Notes: generated from the sequence alone by a model not told the origin. 64,000 bases of DNA from Rhizobium binae (GCF_017357225.1 NZ_CP071604.1:375001-439000), one strand, 5' to 3'; shown: positions 1 through 9,603, counted from the first letter of the stretch. Program-made: numbers and translations.

Positions 1-880
<880 letters not shown>

Positions 881-1023
881 GGATGCCTCCCTTTGGACTT
901 CGGTCTCTGAAATCGAAAGGAGAATAGGGGCAAAGGCCGAATGAGGCCAGCCCGCGTTGATGCCGGCGGAGCCGGCCGCGGAGAAAAAAAGCTTTGAAAA
1001 CCGTTTCTTGGCGGATGTTTATT

Positions 1024-1641
1024 TCAGGCCGCCCGCGTGGCGATGAAGGCGGCGGTACCCGCCAGGATGCCGGCCGCAACCCGGTTCAGCGCCTGCAGGG
1101 CGCGCGGCTGTTTCAACATCGTGCGGGCCCGCGAGGCGAGCAGCATATAGGGTACGAGCACGGCAATCAGCACGACGAAGGTGACGGCGAGCAGCAGCGC
1201 ATAGTCGCGCAAGCCGATATTGCCGATATCGATCAGCGTCGGCGCCAGCGCGACATAGAACAGCATTGTCTTCGGATTGCCGAGCGTCACCAGCAGGCCG
1301 GACAGGAAGGACAGGCCGATATTGCTGGATTTCTTCGCCGCGATATCCTGCGGCAGCAGCCCCGCCGTCCAGAGTTTCCAGGCGATATAGGCGAGATAGA
1401 GGGCGCCGGCGATCTTGATCGCGATGAACACCTCGGTAAAGGTCTGCGCCACGAAGGCAAGGCCGAGGATGACGGCGGTGAGATAGGTCATGTCGCCGAG
1501 CACCAGGCCGAGACCCATGAAGAAGGTCTCGCGGAAATTCGAGCCCAGCGCGCGGGCGACGATCGCGGTAATCCCGGGTCCGGGAATGGCGGCTGCAATG
1601 AACAGCGCTCCGGCATAGGCAAGCAAGGCGGCAAGGCTCAT
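1024..1641 (-). CDS. LysE/RhtB family amino-acid exporter
   Basis: A 205-residue inner-membrane protein made almost entirely of hydrophobic segments, consistent with the six-helix LysE/RhtB translocator fold that exports amino acids or homoserine lactones. The N-terminal motif GPGITAIVARALG matches the conserved loop after helix 1 (typically PGP...), and the middle carries GNPKTMLFY, the usual signature of the family. It sits alone between cysK and an EamA transporter on the same strand, about 120 bp from the latter, so it may be a single-gene unit. The substrate cannot be predicted from sequence. Confidence 0.85.
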   Translation of the reverse strand: MSLAALLAYAGALFIAAAIPGPGITAIVARALGSNFRETFFMGLGLVLGDMTYLTAVILGLAFVAQTFTEVFIAIKIAGALYLAYIAWKLWTAGLLPQDIAAKKSSNIGLSFLSGLLVTLGNPKTMLFYVALAPTLIDIGNIGLRDYALLLAVTFVVLIAVLVPYMLLASRARTMLKQPRALQALNRVAAGILAGTAAFIATRAA

Positions 1642-1760
1642 GTGTGGGCTCCCTCTTCCGCGTAGTTTTATATCCGCCGAGCCATGCCATCAATCGACCG
1701 GCGTTGATGGGTCCATCACCAGAAGAAATGCCTGCCGCATCCGTGCCCGCCTGCCTCGCG

Positions 1761-2660
1761 TCAGCCCTGAAGCGCCCGCGGCCGCAGCCAGCGCGGCGTC
1801 CAGCCGAGGTTCATGCCGGCGGCAGCCAAGAGAATGATGGCGGCGCCTGCGATCTGCATCGGTTGCAGCGCGTGGCCGAAGGCCAGCCCGTCGACGAGGA
1901 TCGCGGCGATCGGATAGAGGAAGGACAAGGCCCCGGTCAGATGCGTCGGCAGCCGCTGGATCGCGCCGTAGAGCAGCACATACATCAGCCCGGTATGGAC
2001 GACGCCGATGGAAACGAGGATCGCCCAGCTTCCGGCATCCTGAGGTGACTGCGAAAAATCCGTCATCGGCGCCAGCATCAGCATGCCGGTTGCGACCTGG
2101 ATCAGTGCGATCAGATGCGGCGGCGTGCCCTTCAGCCATTTCGCGGCAAGCGCTGCCAGCGCATAGAAGAAGGCGGCGCCGAGTGCCATCAGAATGCCGA
2201 GACCGTAGCCATCCGATGCTCCGCCCGCCTGGGGTTTCCCCTCGACGATCGCCATCATGCCGGCAAAGGCGAGCGTCAGCCAGAACAGCTTGGTGGCGGT
2301 GATCTTCTCGCCGAGAAACAGCGCCCCGAGCACCAGCAGCATGAAGGGCTGGGTGTTGTAGACGGTGGTGGCGATCGAGATCGTCGCATGCGAGTAGGAG
2401 GCGAAGAGCAGCAGCCAGTTGACGACGATGGCGATGCCGCCGAAGACGGCAATGGTGAAGGCGCGCAGCGTGATGATGCCGGGCCGCAGCAGCCCGAGAG
2501 CGCCGCAGATGACAAGCAGGGTGAGCGCGCCGAACAGGCAGCGCCAGAAAACCACGCCGCTGACCGGCTGCCCCGACATGACGACGAACCAGCCGATCGT
2601 CCCCGAGATCAGCATCGCTGCCGTCATTTCCACCGTGCCTCTTCTGATGTCGCCGCTCAT
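1761..2660 (-). CDS. EamA-domain DMT superfamily transporter
   Basis: A 299-residue protein with about ten hydrophobic helices arranged as two EamA repeats, typical of drug/metabolite efflux carriers in the inner membrane. I chose the ATG at 2660 because GGAGG stands just upstream of it; an in-frame ATG four codons earlier (2672) is possible but has no ribosome site. The second repeat contains GALSFLYPIAAILVDGLAFG, the usual EamA signature. It is divergent from the Lrp-type regulator at 2773, with about 110 bp between them, an arrangement in which the regulator commonly controls the exporter. Substrate unknown. Confidence 0.85.
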   Translation of the reverse strand: MSGDIRRGTVEMTAAMLISGTIGWFVVMSGQPVSGVVFWRCLFGALTLLVICGALGLLRPGIITLRAFTIAVFGGIAIVVNWLLLFASYSHATISIATTVYNTQPFMLLVLGALFLGEKITATKLFWLTLAFAGMMAIVEGKPQAGGASDGYGLGILMALGAAFFYALAALAAKWLKGTPPHLIALIQVATGMLMLAPMTDFSQSPQDAGSWAILVSIGVVHTGLMYVLLYGAIQRLPTHLTGALSFLYPIAAILVDGLAFGHALQPMQIAGAAIILLAAAGMNLGWTPRWLRPRALQG

Positions 2661-2772
2661 GATCGCCTCCATTTTTGCTGCGGTGATAATATTGCGGCTG
2701 CAGGCGAAATTATATAATAATAGGAATCAACTTTCTCGACATAGCCTAATAATAAAAGGAAAAGAAACGCTA

Positions 2773-3237
2773 ATGCCTAACGATTTCCAGATGCTTGATG
2801 AAATCGATCAGGCCATTCTCGAAGCGCTGGCCGGCAATGCCCGCATCTCGCTGAAGGAGCTGGCGCAGCAGGTGGGGCTTTCCTCGCCGAGTGCAGCCGA
2901 GCGTCTGCGCCGGCTGGAGGAGCGCCGCGTCATCAAGGCCTTCACCATCGATCTCGATCCTGCCGCGGTCGGCTATCCCCTCCAGGCGATCGTCCGTGTA
3001 CGGCCGCTGCCGGGGCAGTTGCATATCGTCGAGCGCCTCATTCAGGAAATTCCCGAGATCGTCGAATGCGACAAGGTGACCGGTGAGGATTGTTTTATTG
3101 CCCGCCTGGTCATCCGCTCGATGGCGGAACTCGACGGCCTCCTGGACAGGGTCGCCGAACGCGCCGAAACCAACACCGCGATGATCAAAGCCTCGCCGGT
3201 CAAGCGGCGTCTGCCGCCGCTTTCGCGCGGTAAGTAA
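2773..3237 (+). CDS. Lrp/AsnC family transcriptional regulator
   Basis: A 154-residue regulator. The N-terminal helix-turn-helix covers about residues 5-60 (LDEIDQAILEALAGNARISL, then GLSSPSAAERLRRLEE). A C-terminal RAM/Lrp ligand-binding domain follows (about 65-150, including VECDKVTGEDCFIARL). The open frame continues upstream, but this ATG is preceded by an A/G-rich stretch (AAAGGAAAAG) and gives the normal family length. It is divergent from the EamA exporter, so the likely role is amino-acid-responsive control of that exporter and of itself. No obvious Lrp operator was resolved in the AT-rich gap. Confidence 0.88.
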   Translation: MPNDFQMLDEIDQAILEALAGNARISLKELAQQVGLSSPSAAERLRRLEERRVIKAFTIDLDPAAVGYPLQAIVRVRPLPGQLHIVERLIQEIPEIVECDKVTGEDCFIARLVIRSMAELDGLLDRVAERAETNTAMIKASPVKRRLPPLSRGK

Positions 3238-3250
3238 ATCGCGAAACGGG

Positions 3251-4150
3251 TCAGAAATCCGCCATCGGCGAGAGCATCGCCGGAAAATGCTGGGCATCGT
3301 CGCCGAGCCCGCGCAGCATCAGCACCGTGCCGCTTTCATACGGCTGCGGAGCGCCCGTCCAGCCGAGCTTGTCGGGACGGAAGAGCACCTCGACGGCGGC
3401 CGAGGCAATGTCGAGCCCGCCGAGGATTTCTGCCAGTGTCGGCATCTCCGCCGCTACGATGTCGAGAAGACTGAAGCGGCCCGCCGCATCCGTCTTCCAG
3501 GCGATGGCTGCTCCCCGGTCTTCCAGGAAGCTGACGCGCACATCGGGATCGAGCTGCGTGTTGATGAGAAACATTGCCGCATTGGCTGTCACCGCGAGCG
3601 ATGTCGAAACCGGGCTCCGTCGTTCCAGCAGCGATTGCAGCAGGGCAAGATCATCCGCGTCGGTCGGCACAAGCAGCCGAGCGGGGCCGGCGAAAGGAGA
3701 GGGCGCAGGGGCCGCTCCTTCGTATCGATGCTGCACGATCGCCCGAAAACCGTAGGTCTCGTAGAGCGACGGCTTGTCGGTATAGAGGATGACGGCTTCG
3801 AAACCCTGCCGCTCGCACCAGTCGAGCGCCTTCACCGTCAGGTCACGGTAGAGCCCGCGCCCGCGCCATGGCGGACGCACGGCGCCCGATTGCAGCCCGG
3901 CGGCATGGACGATCCGGCCATTGAGGACGAAGGGCAGTGCAAAAGCCGAGAGATTGGCCGCAAGCTCGCCCTCGGCATCGAACCAGCCGAACGGCATGCT
4001 GGTGAGATCGGGACCGCCAAGCCGCTGCTGCGGACCGATATCGATGCTGAAAATATCCCGGAGCAGGCGGACAAGCGCAGCCCAGCCGGCGGGATCGCCG
4101 AAATACTCCTGTCGGAAGGTGAGGCCTGCGCTGTCGAGGCGCTTCCTCAT
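3251..4150 (-). CDS. GNAT family N-acetyltransferase (Eis-like length)
   Basis: A 299-residue protein with one clear GNAT core in the first half. The acetyl-CoA loop reads RPPWRGRGLYRDLT (about 90-105) and is followed by LYTDKPSLYETYGFRAI, a typical C-terminal GNAT strand-helix. The second half (about 150-299) is an extra domain, as in larger enhanced-intracellular-survival-type acetyltransferases. Its ATG overlaps the dut stop codon (TAATG), so it is translationally coupled to dut. The acceptor substrate cannot be told from the sequence. Confidence 0.75.
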   Translation of the reverse strand: MRKRLDSAGLTFRQEYFGDPAGWAALVRLLRDIFSIDIGPQQRLGGPDLTSMPFGWFDAEGELAANLSAFALPFVLNGRIVHAAGLQSGAVRPPWRGRGLYRDLTVKALDWCERQGFEAVILYTDKPSLYETYGFRAIVQHRYEGAAPAPSPFAGPARLLVPTDADDLALLQSLLERRSPVSTSLAVTANAAMFLINTQLDPDVRVSFLEDRGAAIAWKTDAAGRFSLLDIVAAEMPTLAEILGGLDIASAAVEVLFRPDKLGWTGAPQPYESGTVLMLRGLGDDAQHFPAMLSPMADF

Positions 4151-4620
4151 TACACGCCAGTGGAGCCGAAGCCGCCGGCACCGCGCGCCGTTTCGCTTGC
4201 CGCTGTGATCTCGGCCACCCGTGCCTGGGTCACCGGCGCGATCACCATCTGGGCGATGCGCATGCCGCGCTCGATGGTGAAGGCTTCTGCGCCGAGATTG
4301 GCGAGCAGCACCTTCACCTCGCCGCGATAGTCGCTGTCGACGGTGCCGGGCGAATTGAGGCAGGTGATGCCGTGTTTCAAGGCAAGGCCGGAGCGCGGCC
4401 GCACCTGGCCTTCGAACCCCTCCGGGATTTCGAAGATGAAGCCCGTCGGCACCAGCGCCCGTTTGCCGGGCAGAAGCGTCAGCGGCGCATCCGCGTCGAC
4501 GGCGGCGCGCAGGTCGATGCCGGCCGCTCCCTTGCTTTCATAGGCGGGCAGGTCGAGGCCTTCGCCATTGGCCAGGCGGATGAGGTTCAGCGTCGGGCGC
4601 GTGTCGTGATGAATGGTCAT
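4150..4620 (-). CDS. dut: Deoxyuridine 5'-triphosphate nucleotidohydrolase (dUTPase)
   Basis: Trimeric cytosolic enzyme that hydrolyses dUTP to dUMP and pyrophosphate, keeping uracil out of DNA and feeding thymidylate synthesis. The 156 residues show all family motifs: GAAGIDLRA (motif 1), [12 protein letters not shown] (motif 2), [13 protein letters not shown] (motif 3, with the catalytic Asp), GMRIAQMVI (motif 4) and the C-terminal arm [11 protein letters not shown] (motif 5). The length is normal. It is the first gene of a two-gene unit with the downstream acetyltransferase, joined by a TAATG overlap. In many rhizobia dut lies near coaBC; here coaBC is about 10 kb away. Confidence 0.96.
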   Translation of the reverse strand: MTIHHDTRPTLNLIRLANGEGLDLPAYESKGAAGIDLRAAVDADAPLTLLPGKRALVPTGFIFEIPEGFEGQVRPRSGLALKHGITCLNSPGTVDSDYRGEVKVLLANLGAEAFTIERGMRIAQMVIAPVTQARVAEITAASETARGAGGFGSTGV

Positions 4621-4710
4621 GGCCCATTACTTTGCGCAGTGAAGGCCGGGGTCAATTGCAATCTCGGCCTTTAATCGCTAGATACGCCGCAATTCCACAG
4701 GATTCACACC

Positions 4711-6294
4711 ATGGCCGAAAGTCTCGCCGAGGCGGTCTCCCGCCGCCGCACATTCGCTATTATCGCCCACCCTGACGCCGGTAAGACGACGCTCACCGAA
4801 AAGCTGCTGCTGTTCGGCGGCGCCATCCAGCTTGCCGGCGAAGTCAAGGCGAAGAAGGACCGCATGCAGACGCGCTCCGACTGGATGAAGATCGAGCGCG
4901 AACGCGGCATTTCCGTCGTCACCTCGGTGATGACCTTCGAATATAACGACAATGTCTTCAACATCCTCGACACACCCGGCCACGAGGATTTCGCCGACGA
5001 CACCTATCGCACGCTCACCGCCGTCGATGCCGCGGTCATGGTCATCGACGCCGCCAAGGGTATCGAGCCGCGGACGCTGAAGCTCTTCGAAGTCTGCCGC
5101 ATGCGCGACATCCCGATCATCACCTTCATCAACAAGATGGATAGGGAAAGCCGCGATCCTTTCGAGATCCTCGACGAGGTGGAGGAGAAGCTTGCGCTGG
5201 ATACGGCGCCGATCACCTGGCCGATCGGCCGTTCGAAGACCTTCTGCGGCTCCTATCATCTGGCGAACAGCACCGCCCGTGGTTCCGACACCGAGGTCGA
5301 GACGACGCCGGTCAATGGCCCGCAGGCGGTCGCCGACAGGCTGCCGGAAAATGAGCGGCAGGCGTTTATCGACGAGACCGAGCTTGCGATCGAAGCCTGC
5401 CGCCCCTTCGACCGCGAGTCTTTTCTCGAAGGCCATATGACGCCCGTCTTCTTCGGCTCGGCGCTGCGCAATTACGGTGTTCGCGATCTCATCAATGCAC
5501 TCGGACAATTTGCGCCGCCGCCGCGTGACCAAGTGGCCGATACCAGGACGGTGCATGCGACCGACGACAAGATGACGGCCTTCGTCTTCAAGATTCAGGC
5601 CAACATGGATCCCAACCACCGCGACCGCATCGCTTTTGCCCGCATCTGCTCCGGCAAGCTCGAACGCGGCATGAAGGCGCGGCTCGCCCGTACCGGCAAG
5701 CAGCTCGGCCTGACGGCGCCGCAATTCTTCTTCGCCTCGCAGCGCCAGCTCGCCGACACCGCCTATGCCGGCGATGTCGTCGGCATCCCCAATCACGGGA
5801 CGCTGCGCATCGGCGACACGCTGACCGAAGGCGAATCGCTGGTCTTCCAGGGCGTGCCGAACTTCTCGCCGGAGATCTTGCGCCGCGTGCGCCTGGAAGA
5901 CGCGATGAAGGCGAAGAAGCTCAAGGAAGCCCTGCAGCAGATGGCCGAGGAAGGCGTCGTCCAGCTGTTCTCGCCGGAAGACGGCTCGCCGGCGATCGTC
6001 GGCGTCGTCGGCGCCCTCCAGCTCGACGTCCTGAAGGAGCGGCTGATGGCCGAATACGGCCTGCCGGTCTCCTTCGAAATGTCCCGCTTCTCCGTCTGCC
6101 GCTGGATCTCGGCCGATCAGCCGGCCGATCTGGAAAAGTTCCTCACCGTCAAACGCGGCGATATCGCCCGCGATCTCGACGGCGATCCCGTCTTCCTCGC
6201 CCAGGACGCCTTCTCATTGCGTTACGAGGCGGAGCGTTACCCGGCAATCAAGATGGTCGCCATCAAGGAATATCACGCCGCCAAGGCGGCGTGA
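4711..6294 (+). CDS. prfC: Peptide chain release factor 3
   Basis: Translational GTPase that recycles RF1/RF2 from the ribosome after peptide release. The 527-residue product has G1 AHPDAGKTTLTEK (about 20-32), G2 around RGISVV, G3 DTPGHEDF and G4 NKMDR, then beta-barrel domains II and III that end in a typical RF3 C-terminus. Length matches the family (about 525-530). It stands alone on the plus strand, divergent from dut (about 90 bp apart). Nothing unusual was seen. Confidence 0.96.
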   Translation: MAESLAEAVSRRRTFAIIAHPDAGKTTLTEKLLLFGGAIQLAGEVKAKKDRMQTRSDWMKIERERGISVVTSVMTFEYNDNVFNILDTPGHEDFADDTYRTLTAVDAAVMVIDAAKGIEPRTLKLFEVCRMRDIPIITFINKMDRESRDPFEILDEVEEKLALDTAPITWPIGRSKTFCGSYHLANSTARGSDTEVETTPVNGPQAVADRLPENERQAFIDETELAIEACRPFDRESFLEGHMTPVFFGSALRNYGVRDLINALGQFAPPPRDQVADTRTVHATDDKMTAFVFKIQANMDPNHRDRIAFARICSGKLERGMKARLARTGKQLGLTAPQFFFASQRQLADTAYAGDVVGIPNHGTLRIGDTLTEGESLVFQGVPNFSPEILRRVRLEDAMKAKKLKEALQQMAEEGVVQLFSPEDGSPAIVGVVGALQLDVLKERLMAEYGLPVSFEMSRFSVCRWISADQPADLEKFLTVKRGDIARDLDGDPVFLAQDAFSLRYEAERYPAIKMVAIKEYHAAKAA

Positions 6295-6327
6295 TTGGGG
6301 TTCTTGGAAGCGTGGGCGTTGCGGTAA

Positions 6328-6606
6328 TTTTTCCCGCATCGCCCGGCGAAAGTTTTGTGTGATCGGCTCGGCCGGATAAGAAAGCACGGTTCGGGCACCG
6401 GTCCGGATCATCGTCTCGCTCGACATGCCGGGCAGGAGTTTGCCGCCTTCCAGCTTGGAAAGTTCGCTCTGGTCGATCAAAACGGTCGCGGCGAAACAAG
6501 GAGCGCAGCTGCGCTCCTCCACCATCATGTCGGCCGATACGATCTCCACGACGCCGTCGAGCAGCGGCAGGTTGTAGCGGGCAAAGGCCGGGAAACTGAC
6601 GCGCGC
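6328..6606 (-). pseudogene. Remnant of a HlyD-type membrane fusion protein (type I secretion), C-terminal part only
   Basis: In one minus-strand frame the sequence reads VSFPAFARYNLPLLDGVVEI, then VSADMMVEER, GKLLPGMSSETMIRTGARTV and LSYPAEPITQNFRRAMREK. This is the conserved C-terminal end of HlyD/PrsE-like periplasmic adaptors (beta-barrel plus the final basic helix). There is no N-terminal membrane segment or coiled coil, and no start codon in a sensible place. After the expected terminus the frame runs on into prfC antisense sequence, so the natural stop is missing. I read it as a deletion remnant of a type I secretion operon; no ABC partner or exported substrate is nearby. Confidence 0.7.
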
Positions 6607-6710
6607 CGGCTATCCGGGAGCGACATGCCCGCAGGCATTCCGTGTAGCGGAGGAACCATATCCTATCGGTAGCGCTCTGCCGGGACACTCAAGATCCCTC
6701 GGAGGATAAC

Positions 6711-6932
6711 ATAAAAATACTGGTCATCTCTGCCGTATCGGTGTTTCTATCACTTGGGGGAGTTGCGGTCGCGCAGACTGCGACGCTTGTCGTTCCTGGC
6801 GAGGTCAAAACCTATGTCATGAACCAGGAAACGCCATCCGTCACTGTCGGCCATACCGCGACAAGGGCTCCGGCAACCTTGCCAAGCGATCGGATCAACC
6901 ATTCTTTTCTTGACCGCTCGTTGCAAGCATAG
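6711..6932 (+). pseudogene. Small exported DUF1236-like protein with a degenerate (ATA) start
   Basis: The frame encodes a clean signal peptide (KILVISAVSVFLSLGGVAVA, then a Gln after an AxA-like site) and a short mature part starting TATLVVPGEVKTYVM. This resembles the front of DUF1236 proteins such as those at 7625 and 8122. A GGAGG ribosome site sits 6-10 bases before codon ATA at 6711, exactly where ATG is expected, so the start appears mutated. The next possible start is GTG at 6741, inside the signal peptide. The C-terminal DUF1236 block is absent. Probably a decayed paralogue, or translated weakly from ATA/GTG. Confidence 0.5.
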
Positions 6933-7227
6933 GAAGGGCGAAGCTTCGCTTCTATGCCAATCCACTATCCAATCGTTTGCATGAAGAGCCCCTTTACTCT
7001 CAAAAAGCGACGCCCGACATGGGTCGACAACGCTTCACCAGCGAAGTTCTGACTGAATACGGCAACATCGCTAAAACCTCTGTCCTTTCAGCAGGGATGA
7101 GGAAACCTAGCCTGATCGTGCCGACGGAAAGACGGACCTAAGTCGGACTGGCCGTCTCAGGACGGGCTGCGCATATACTGATTCAAATAACGTGAAGGTC
7201 CGCGGAGGGGTGTATCAGGAGGAGGAT

Positions 7228-7494
7228 ATGAAGTTCGGCGCCAACAATCATGAGGAGCGTTGCTCGGAAGGTCATCGCTCTGCCTCGATCATCGCAACGA
7301 TCAAAGCAGCCCTTTCTGCCGATCCGGACATCGACAGCAGCGCCATCGAGATCAGGATGCTCGGCCCTGTCGTACTACTCGAAGGCTATATCACAAAAGC
7401 CGCAGACCGTGACAGAGTCATCTCGGTTGCCGCGCTGATCGTGGGCGGGGAGAACGTCCACGACCGGATGCTAAGCCGCTTCCCGACGCAGTAA
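7228..7494 (+). CDS. BON-domain protein
   Basis: An 88-residue protein with no signal peptide. Residues about 18-80 form one BON domain: an N-terminal helix (ASIIATIKAALSADPDI), an IEIRMLGPVVLLEGYI strand-turn with the conserved glycine, and a helix ending in VGGENVHDRM. BON domains bind membranes or phospholipids and are common in stress-induced proteins. The ATG at 7228 follows AGGAGGAGG, a very strong ribosome site; an upstream GTG at 7192 is less likely. It stands just before a DUF1236 gene in what may be a stress-response cluster. Function beyond the domain is unknown. Confidence 0.7.
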   Translation: MKFGANNHEERCSEGHRSASIIATIKAALSADPDIDSSAIEIRMLGPVVLLEGYITKAADRDRVISVAALIVGGENVHDRMLSRFPTQ

Positions 7495-7557
7495 TGGACT
7501 GTACTTGCGGGCTAGGACTAAAGTCCGACAACGTCCACGGCACGAAGTCCCGGTGCC

Positions 7558-7582
7558 GGAACACTTGTTCCGGTTTCAGGTT
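7558..7582 (+). promoter_or_regulatory. Possible EcfG (RpoE2-type) general stress promoter
   Basis: GGAAC at 7558-7562, a 16-base spacer, then GGTT at 7579-7582. This resembles the alphaproteobacterial general-stress sigma consensus GGAAC-N16/17-cGTT, with one mismatch. It lies about 40 bases before the DUF1236 gene start at 7625. The GGAAC is also part of a perfect 8-bp inverted repeat (CCGGAACA / TGTTCCGG, 7556-7573), so a repressor site or hairpin is the alternative reading. Confidence 0.35.
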
Positions 7583-7624
7583 TGACCCTCCAGCGGAATC
7601 AACCGCATCAAAGGAGGAAAACAC

Positions 7625-8020
7625 ATGGATATCAAAGCAGTAGGAATTGCCGCTAGTCTTCTATTGGCATCGACGTCTGCCTTCGCTCAGTCATCTACGG
7701 TGACTGGTGCTGCAGGTGGCGCTGCAGCGGGTGCAGTTGTCGGCGGCCCGGTGGGCGCGGCGGTTGGCGGCATTGTCGGCGGTGTTGCGGGCAGCGTCAT
7801 CGATCCGCCGCCGCAGAAGGTCGTCACCTATGTTCAACAGGCTCCCGCCCCGACCAAGCGCGTCGTCGTGAAGGAAAAGGTCGTCGTCGGACAGCCTCTG
7901 CCGGAGACCGTCGTCGTGACGCCGGTTCCCGATGATCCGAAATATGCATACGCGATCGTCAACGATGAGCGTGTGATCGTCGAACCTTCCTCCCGGAAGG
8001 TGATCCAGGTCCTTCAGTGA
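7625..8020 (+). CDS. Exported DUF1236 protein with glycine-zipper segment
   Basis: A 131-residue exported protein. Residues 1-21 are a signal peptide ending FAQ. Residues about 25-58 form a Gly/Ala/Val-rich zipper (GGPVGAAVGGIVGGVAG) that could insert in or associate with a membrane. Residues about 65-131 carry a DUF1236 block, with VVVGQPLPETVVVTPVPDD followed by YAYAIVNDERVIVEPSSRKV. The start has an AAAGGAGGAAAAC ribosome site. It is one of three related genes in 2.2 kb. No function is established for the family; expression under stress is an inference from the neighbours and a candidate EcfG promoter. Confidence 0.72.
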   Translation: MDIKAVGIAASLLLASTSAFAQSSTVTGAAGGAAAGAVVGGPVGAAVGGIVGGVAGSVIDPPPQKVVTYVQQAPAPTKRVVVKEKVVVGQPLPETVVVTPVPDDPKYAYAIVNDERVIVEPSSRKVIQVLQ

Positions 8021-8121
8021 CCGAAGGGCAGCTCCCGCCGCCCCTTCCAAATAATCAGGGCATGCATGTGGCGCATTGGAATGCGGACTGCAGGGCGTGT
8101 TCGAACGTTGGAGAATGAATT

Positions 8122-8895
8122 ATGAAAAGCAACCATTTTGCCATGCTCGTGGCAGCACTGTCACTCAGCGTATCGCCGCTGGCGACACTGCCGGCTGTAG
8201 CCCAGCAGGACACCAAGAGCGGCAATCAAGCCCAATCCGGTTCCCAGAGCACGGACTCCGGTTCGCAGGCGGGCTCCGGCAAGACCGGCACCGACTGCAC
8301 CCCCGACGCTTCGGGAGCCTGCCCACAGGGCAAGGCTCAGTCATCGCAGCAGAAGTCCGGCAGTTCGGACACCCAGAAGAGCGCCGAGCAGCCTTCAACC
8401 GATAGCTCGACGAGCGGAACTGCCTCCGGCAAGGCTTCAACGGAAACTAAACCCGGATCGCAAGACGCCGGCGGTGGCACCACCACCGAACAGAAGCCCG
8501 CCGCCAAATCTGGCAGCACCGATACCAGCGGCGGGGCCACCTCAGGCGCAAAAAGCACCACCACGCAGGGCGGCGATGCGACGAAGCAGTCGACCGACCA
8601 GAATGCGACGACAAACAAGAGCTCGTCCGAAACCAACGTCAACATCTCGGTCGAACAGCAGACCGAAATTCGGTCGGTGGTGAAGGAGGTCCATGTAGCG
8701 CCGGTGAAGGAGGTTGACTTCACGGTCTCCCTCGGGGTGAAAATCCCGAAGAAGGTGCGGCTCGAACCACTGCCGCCGCGCATCGTGAAGATCGTTCCGC
8801 AGTATGAAGGCTATCGCTTCTTCATCCTTGCGGATGGCCGGATCGTTATCGTCGATCCGAATGCTTTGACGATCGTCTACATTATCGAGGCCTGA
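8122..8895 (+). CDS. Exported DUF1236 protein with long Ser/Thr/Gly/Gln-rich linker
   Basis: A 257-residue protein. Residues 1-28 are a signal peptide (ending AVAQ). Residues about 29-172 are low complexity, dominated by Ser, Thr, Gly, Gln and Lys, with a lone Cys pair (DCTPDASGACP). Residues about 180-257 are a DUF1236 domain (EIRSVVKEVHVAPVKEVDF through the YRFFILADGRIVIVDP end). The layout suggests a periplasmic or surface protein whose linker spans an extracellular matrix or peptidoglycan layer, which is inference. It is the last gene of the cluster and is followed by a strong terminator at 8966. Confidence 0.7.
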   Translation: MKSNHFAMLVAALSLSVSPLATLPAVAQQDTKSGNQAQSGSQSTDSGSQAGSGKTGTDCTPDASGACPQGKAQSSQQKSGSSDTQKSAEQPSTDSSTSGTASGKASTETKPGSQDAGGGTTTEQKPAAKSGSTDTSGGATSGAKSTTTQGGDATKQSTDQNATTNKSSSETNVNISVEQQTEIRSVVKEVHVAPVKEVDFTVSLGVKIPKKVRLEPLPPRIVKIVPQYEGYRFFILADGRIVIVDPNALTIVYIIEA

Positions 8896-8965
8896 CGCCC
8901 GGGTCTTGGCGGCGTTTGCCGATCGACATCTTGCCTCGCTCCATGTCGAGGCAGCCGGCCAACAA

Positions 8966-8998
8966 GCAAAATGCCCCGCAAATTGCGGGGCATTTTGC
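8966..8998 (+). terminator. Strong hairpin downstream of the DUF1236 gene
   Basis: A perfect 14-bp inverted repeat (arms 8966-8979 and 8985-8998) with a 5-base loop. The lower stem is A/T-rich and the upper stem is GCCCCGC/GCGGGGC, so the 3' arm ends in CATTTTGC. It is a good intrinsic terminator for the plus-strand gene ending at 8895. The symmetry would also let it act on the minus strand. Confidence 0.75.
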
Positions 8999-9191
8999 AC
9001 TACCCGTGCCGCCGGCCGGAGGGACTCGACAACGTAGAATAGGATGACATGGTTCAAAGATGGTCAATTAGCTCTGAGTTACTAACCTTATTGCGAAACT
9101 TCTCTCGCGCTGAGATCAACTCGATGGATAACCTTAGACCCCAGCGTTCCTTGCCGGTTATAGTTGGGCCCTCGCAACCTCCTTCGGCTAG

Positions 9192-9593
9192 CTAGTCCTC
9201 GCCATCAAACCGCGGCAGCGGCTGAATATTTTCCGCCCAGGCCAGAGCCGACCGGCACCATATCTGTTTCTTTGGCGTCAGGTCCCGCCGCTGGTCGATG
9301 CTGCCGAGACGGATACCGATCGAGCCGCCTTCGCCATCGGTGCGATAGAGCGGTGATCCGCAATTCGCACAGAAGAATTGCCGGCTGAGGGCGCCGCTGT
9401 CGCCATGTTTCGCATAGCTGCGCGGTTCACCCGAAATAAGCGTGAAGCTTTCCGGTTGCGCCGGCGCGGTGACGCGGTAGGCCGAGCCCGTCAGCCGCTG
9501 GCAATCGGTGCAATGGCAGATCGAAACCCGCTCCGCGTCGATTTCCGCCTGATAGCGGATCGCGCCGCAATGGCATCCTCCGGTGATTTGCAT
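9192..9593 (-). CDS. GFA family (glutathione-dependent formaldehyde-activating-like) zinc protein
   Basis: A 133-residue cytosolic protein of the GFA/CENP-V fold. It opens with GGCHCGAIRYQ, followed by SICHCTDCQRLTGSAY and a later FCANCGSPLY, which together give the CxC, CxxC and CxxC zinc ligands of the family. The longer upstream frame is rejected because it is Arg-rich shadow; ATG at 9593 gives the normal size. It lies 10 bp downstream of the S10 peptidase gene and may be co-transcribed. Family members include glutathione-formaldehyde adduct binders, but most are uncharacterised. Confidence 0.85.
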   Translation of the reverse strand: MQITGGCHCGAIRYQAEIDAERVSICHCTDCQRLTGSAYRVTAPAQPESFTLISGEPRSYAKHGDSGALSRQFFCANCGSPLYRTDGEGGSIGIRLGSIDQRRDLTPKKQIWCRSALAWAENIQPLPRFDGED

Positions 9594-9603
9594 CGGCAAG
9601 TCC

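Noticed and set aside
6933..7227. Possible gene between the ATA-start gene and the BON gene
   Set aside because: Only a short GCGAAGCTTCGC palindrome (6938-6949) is visible; no frame with a start, ribosome site and protein-like content.
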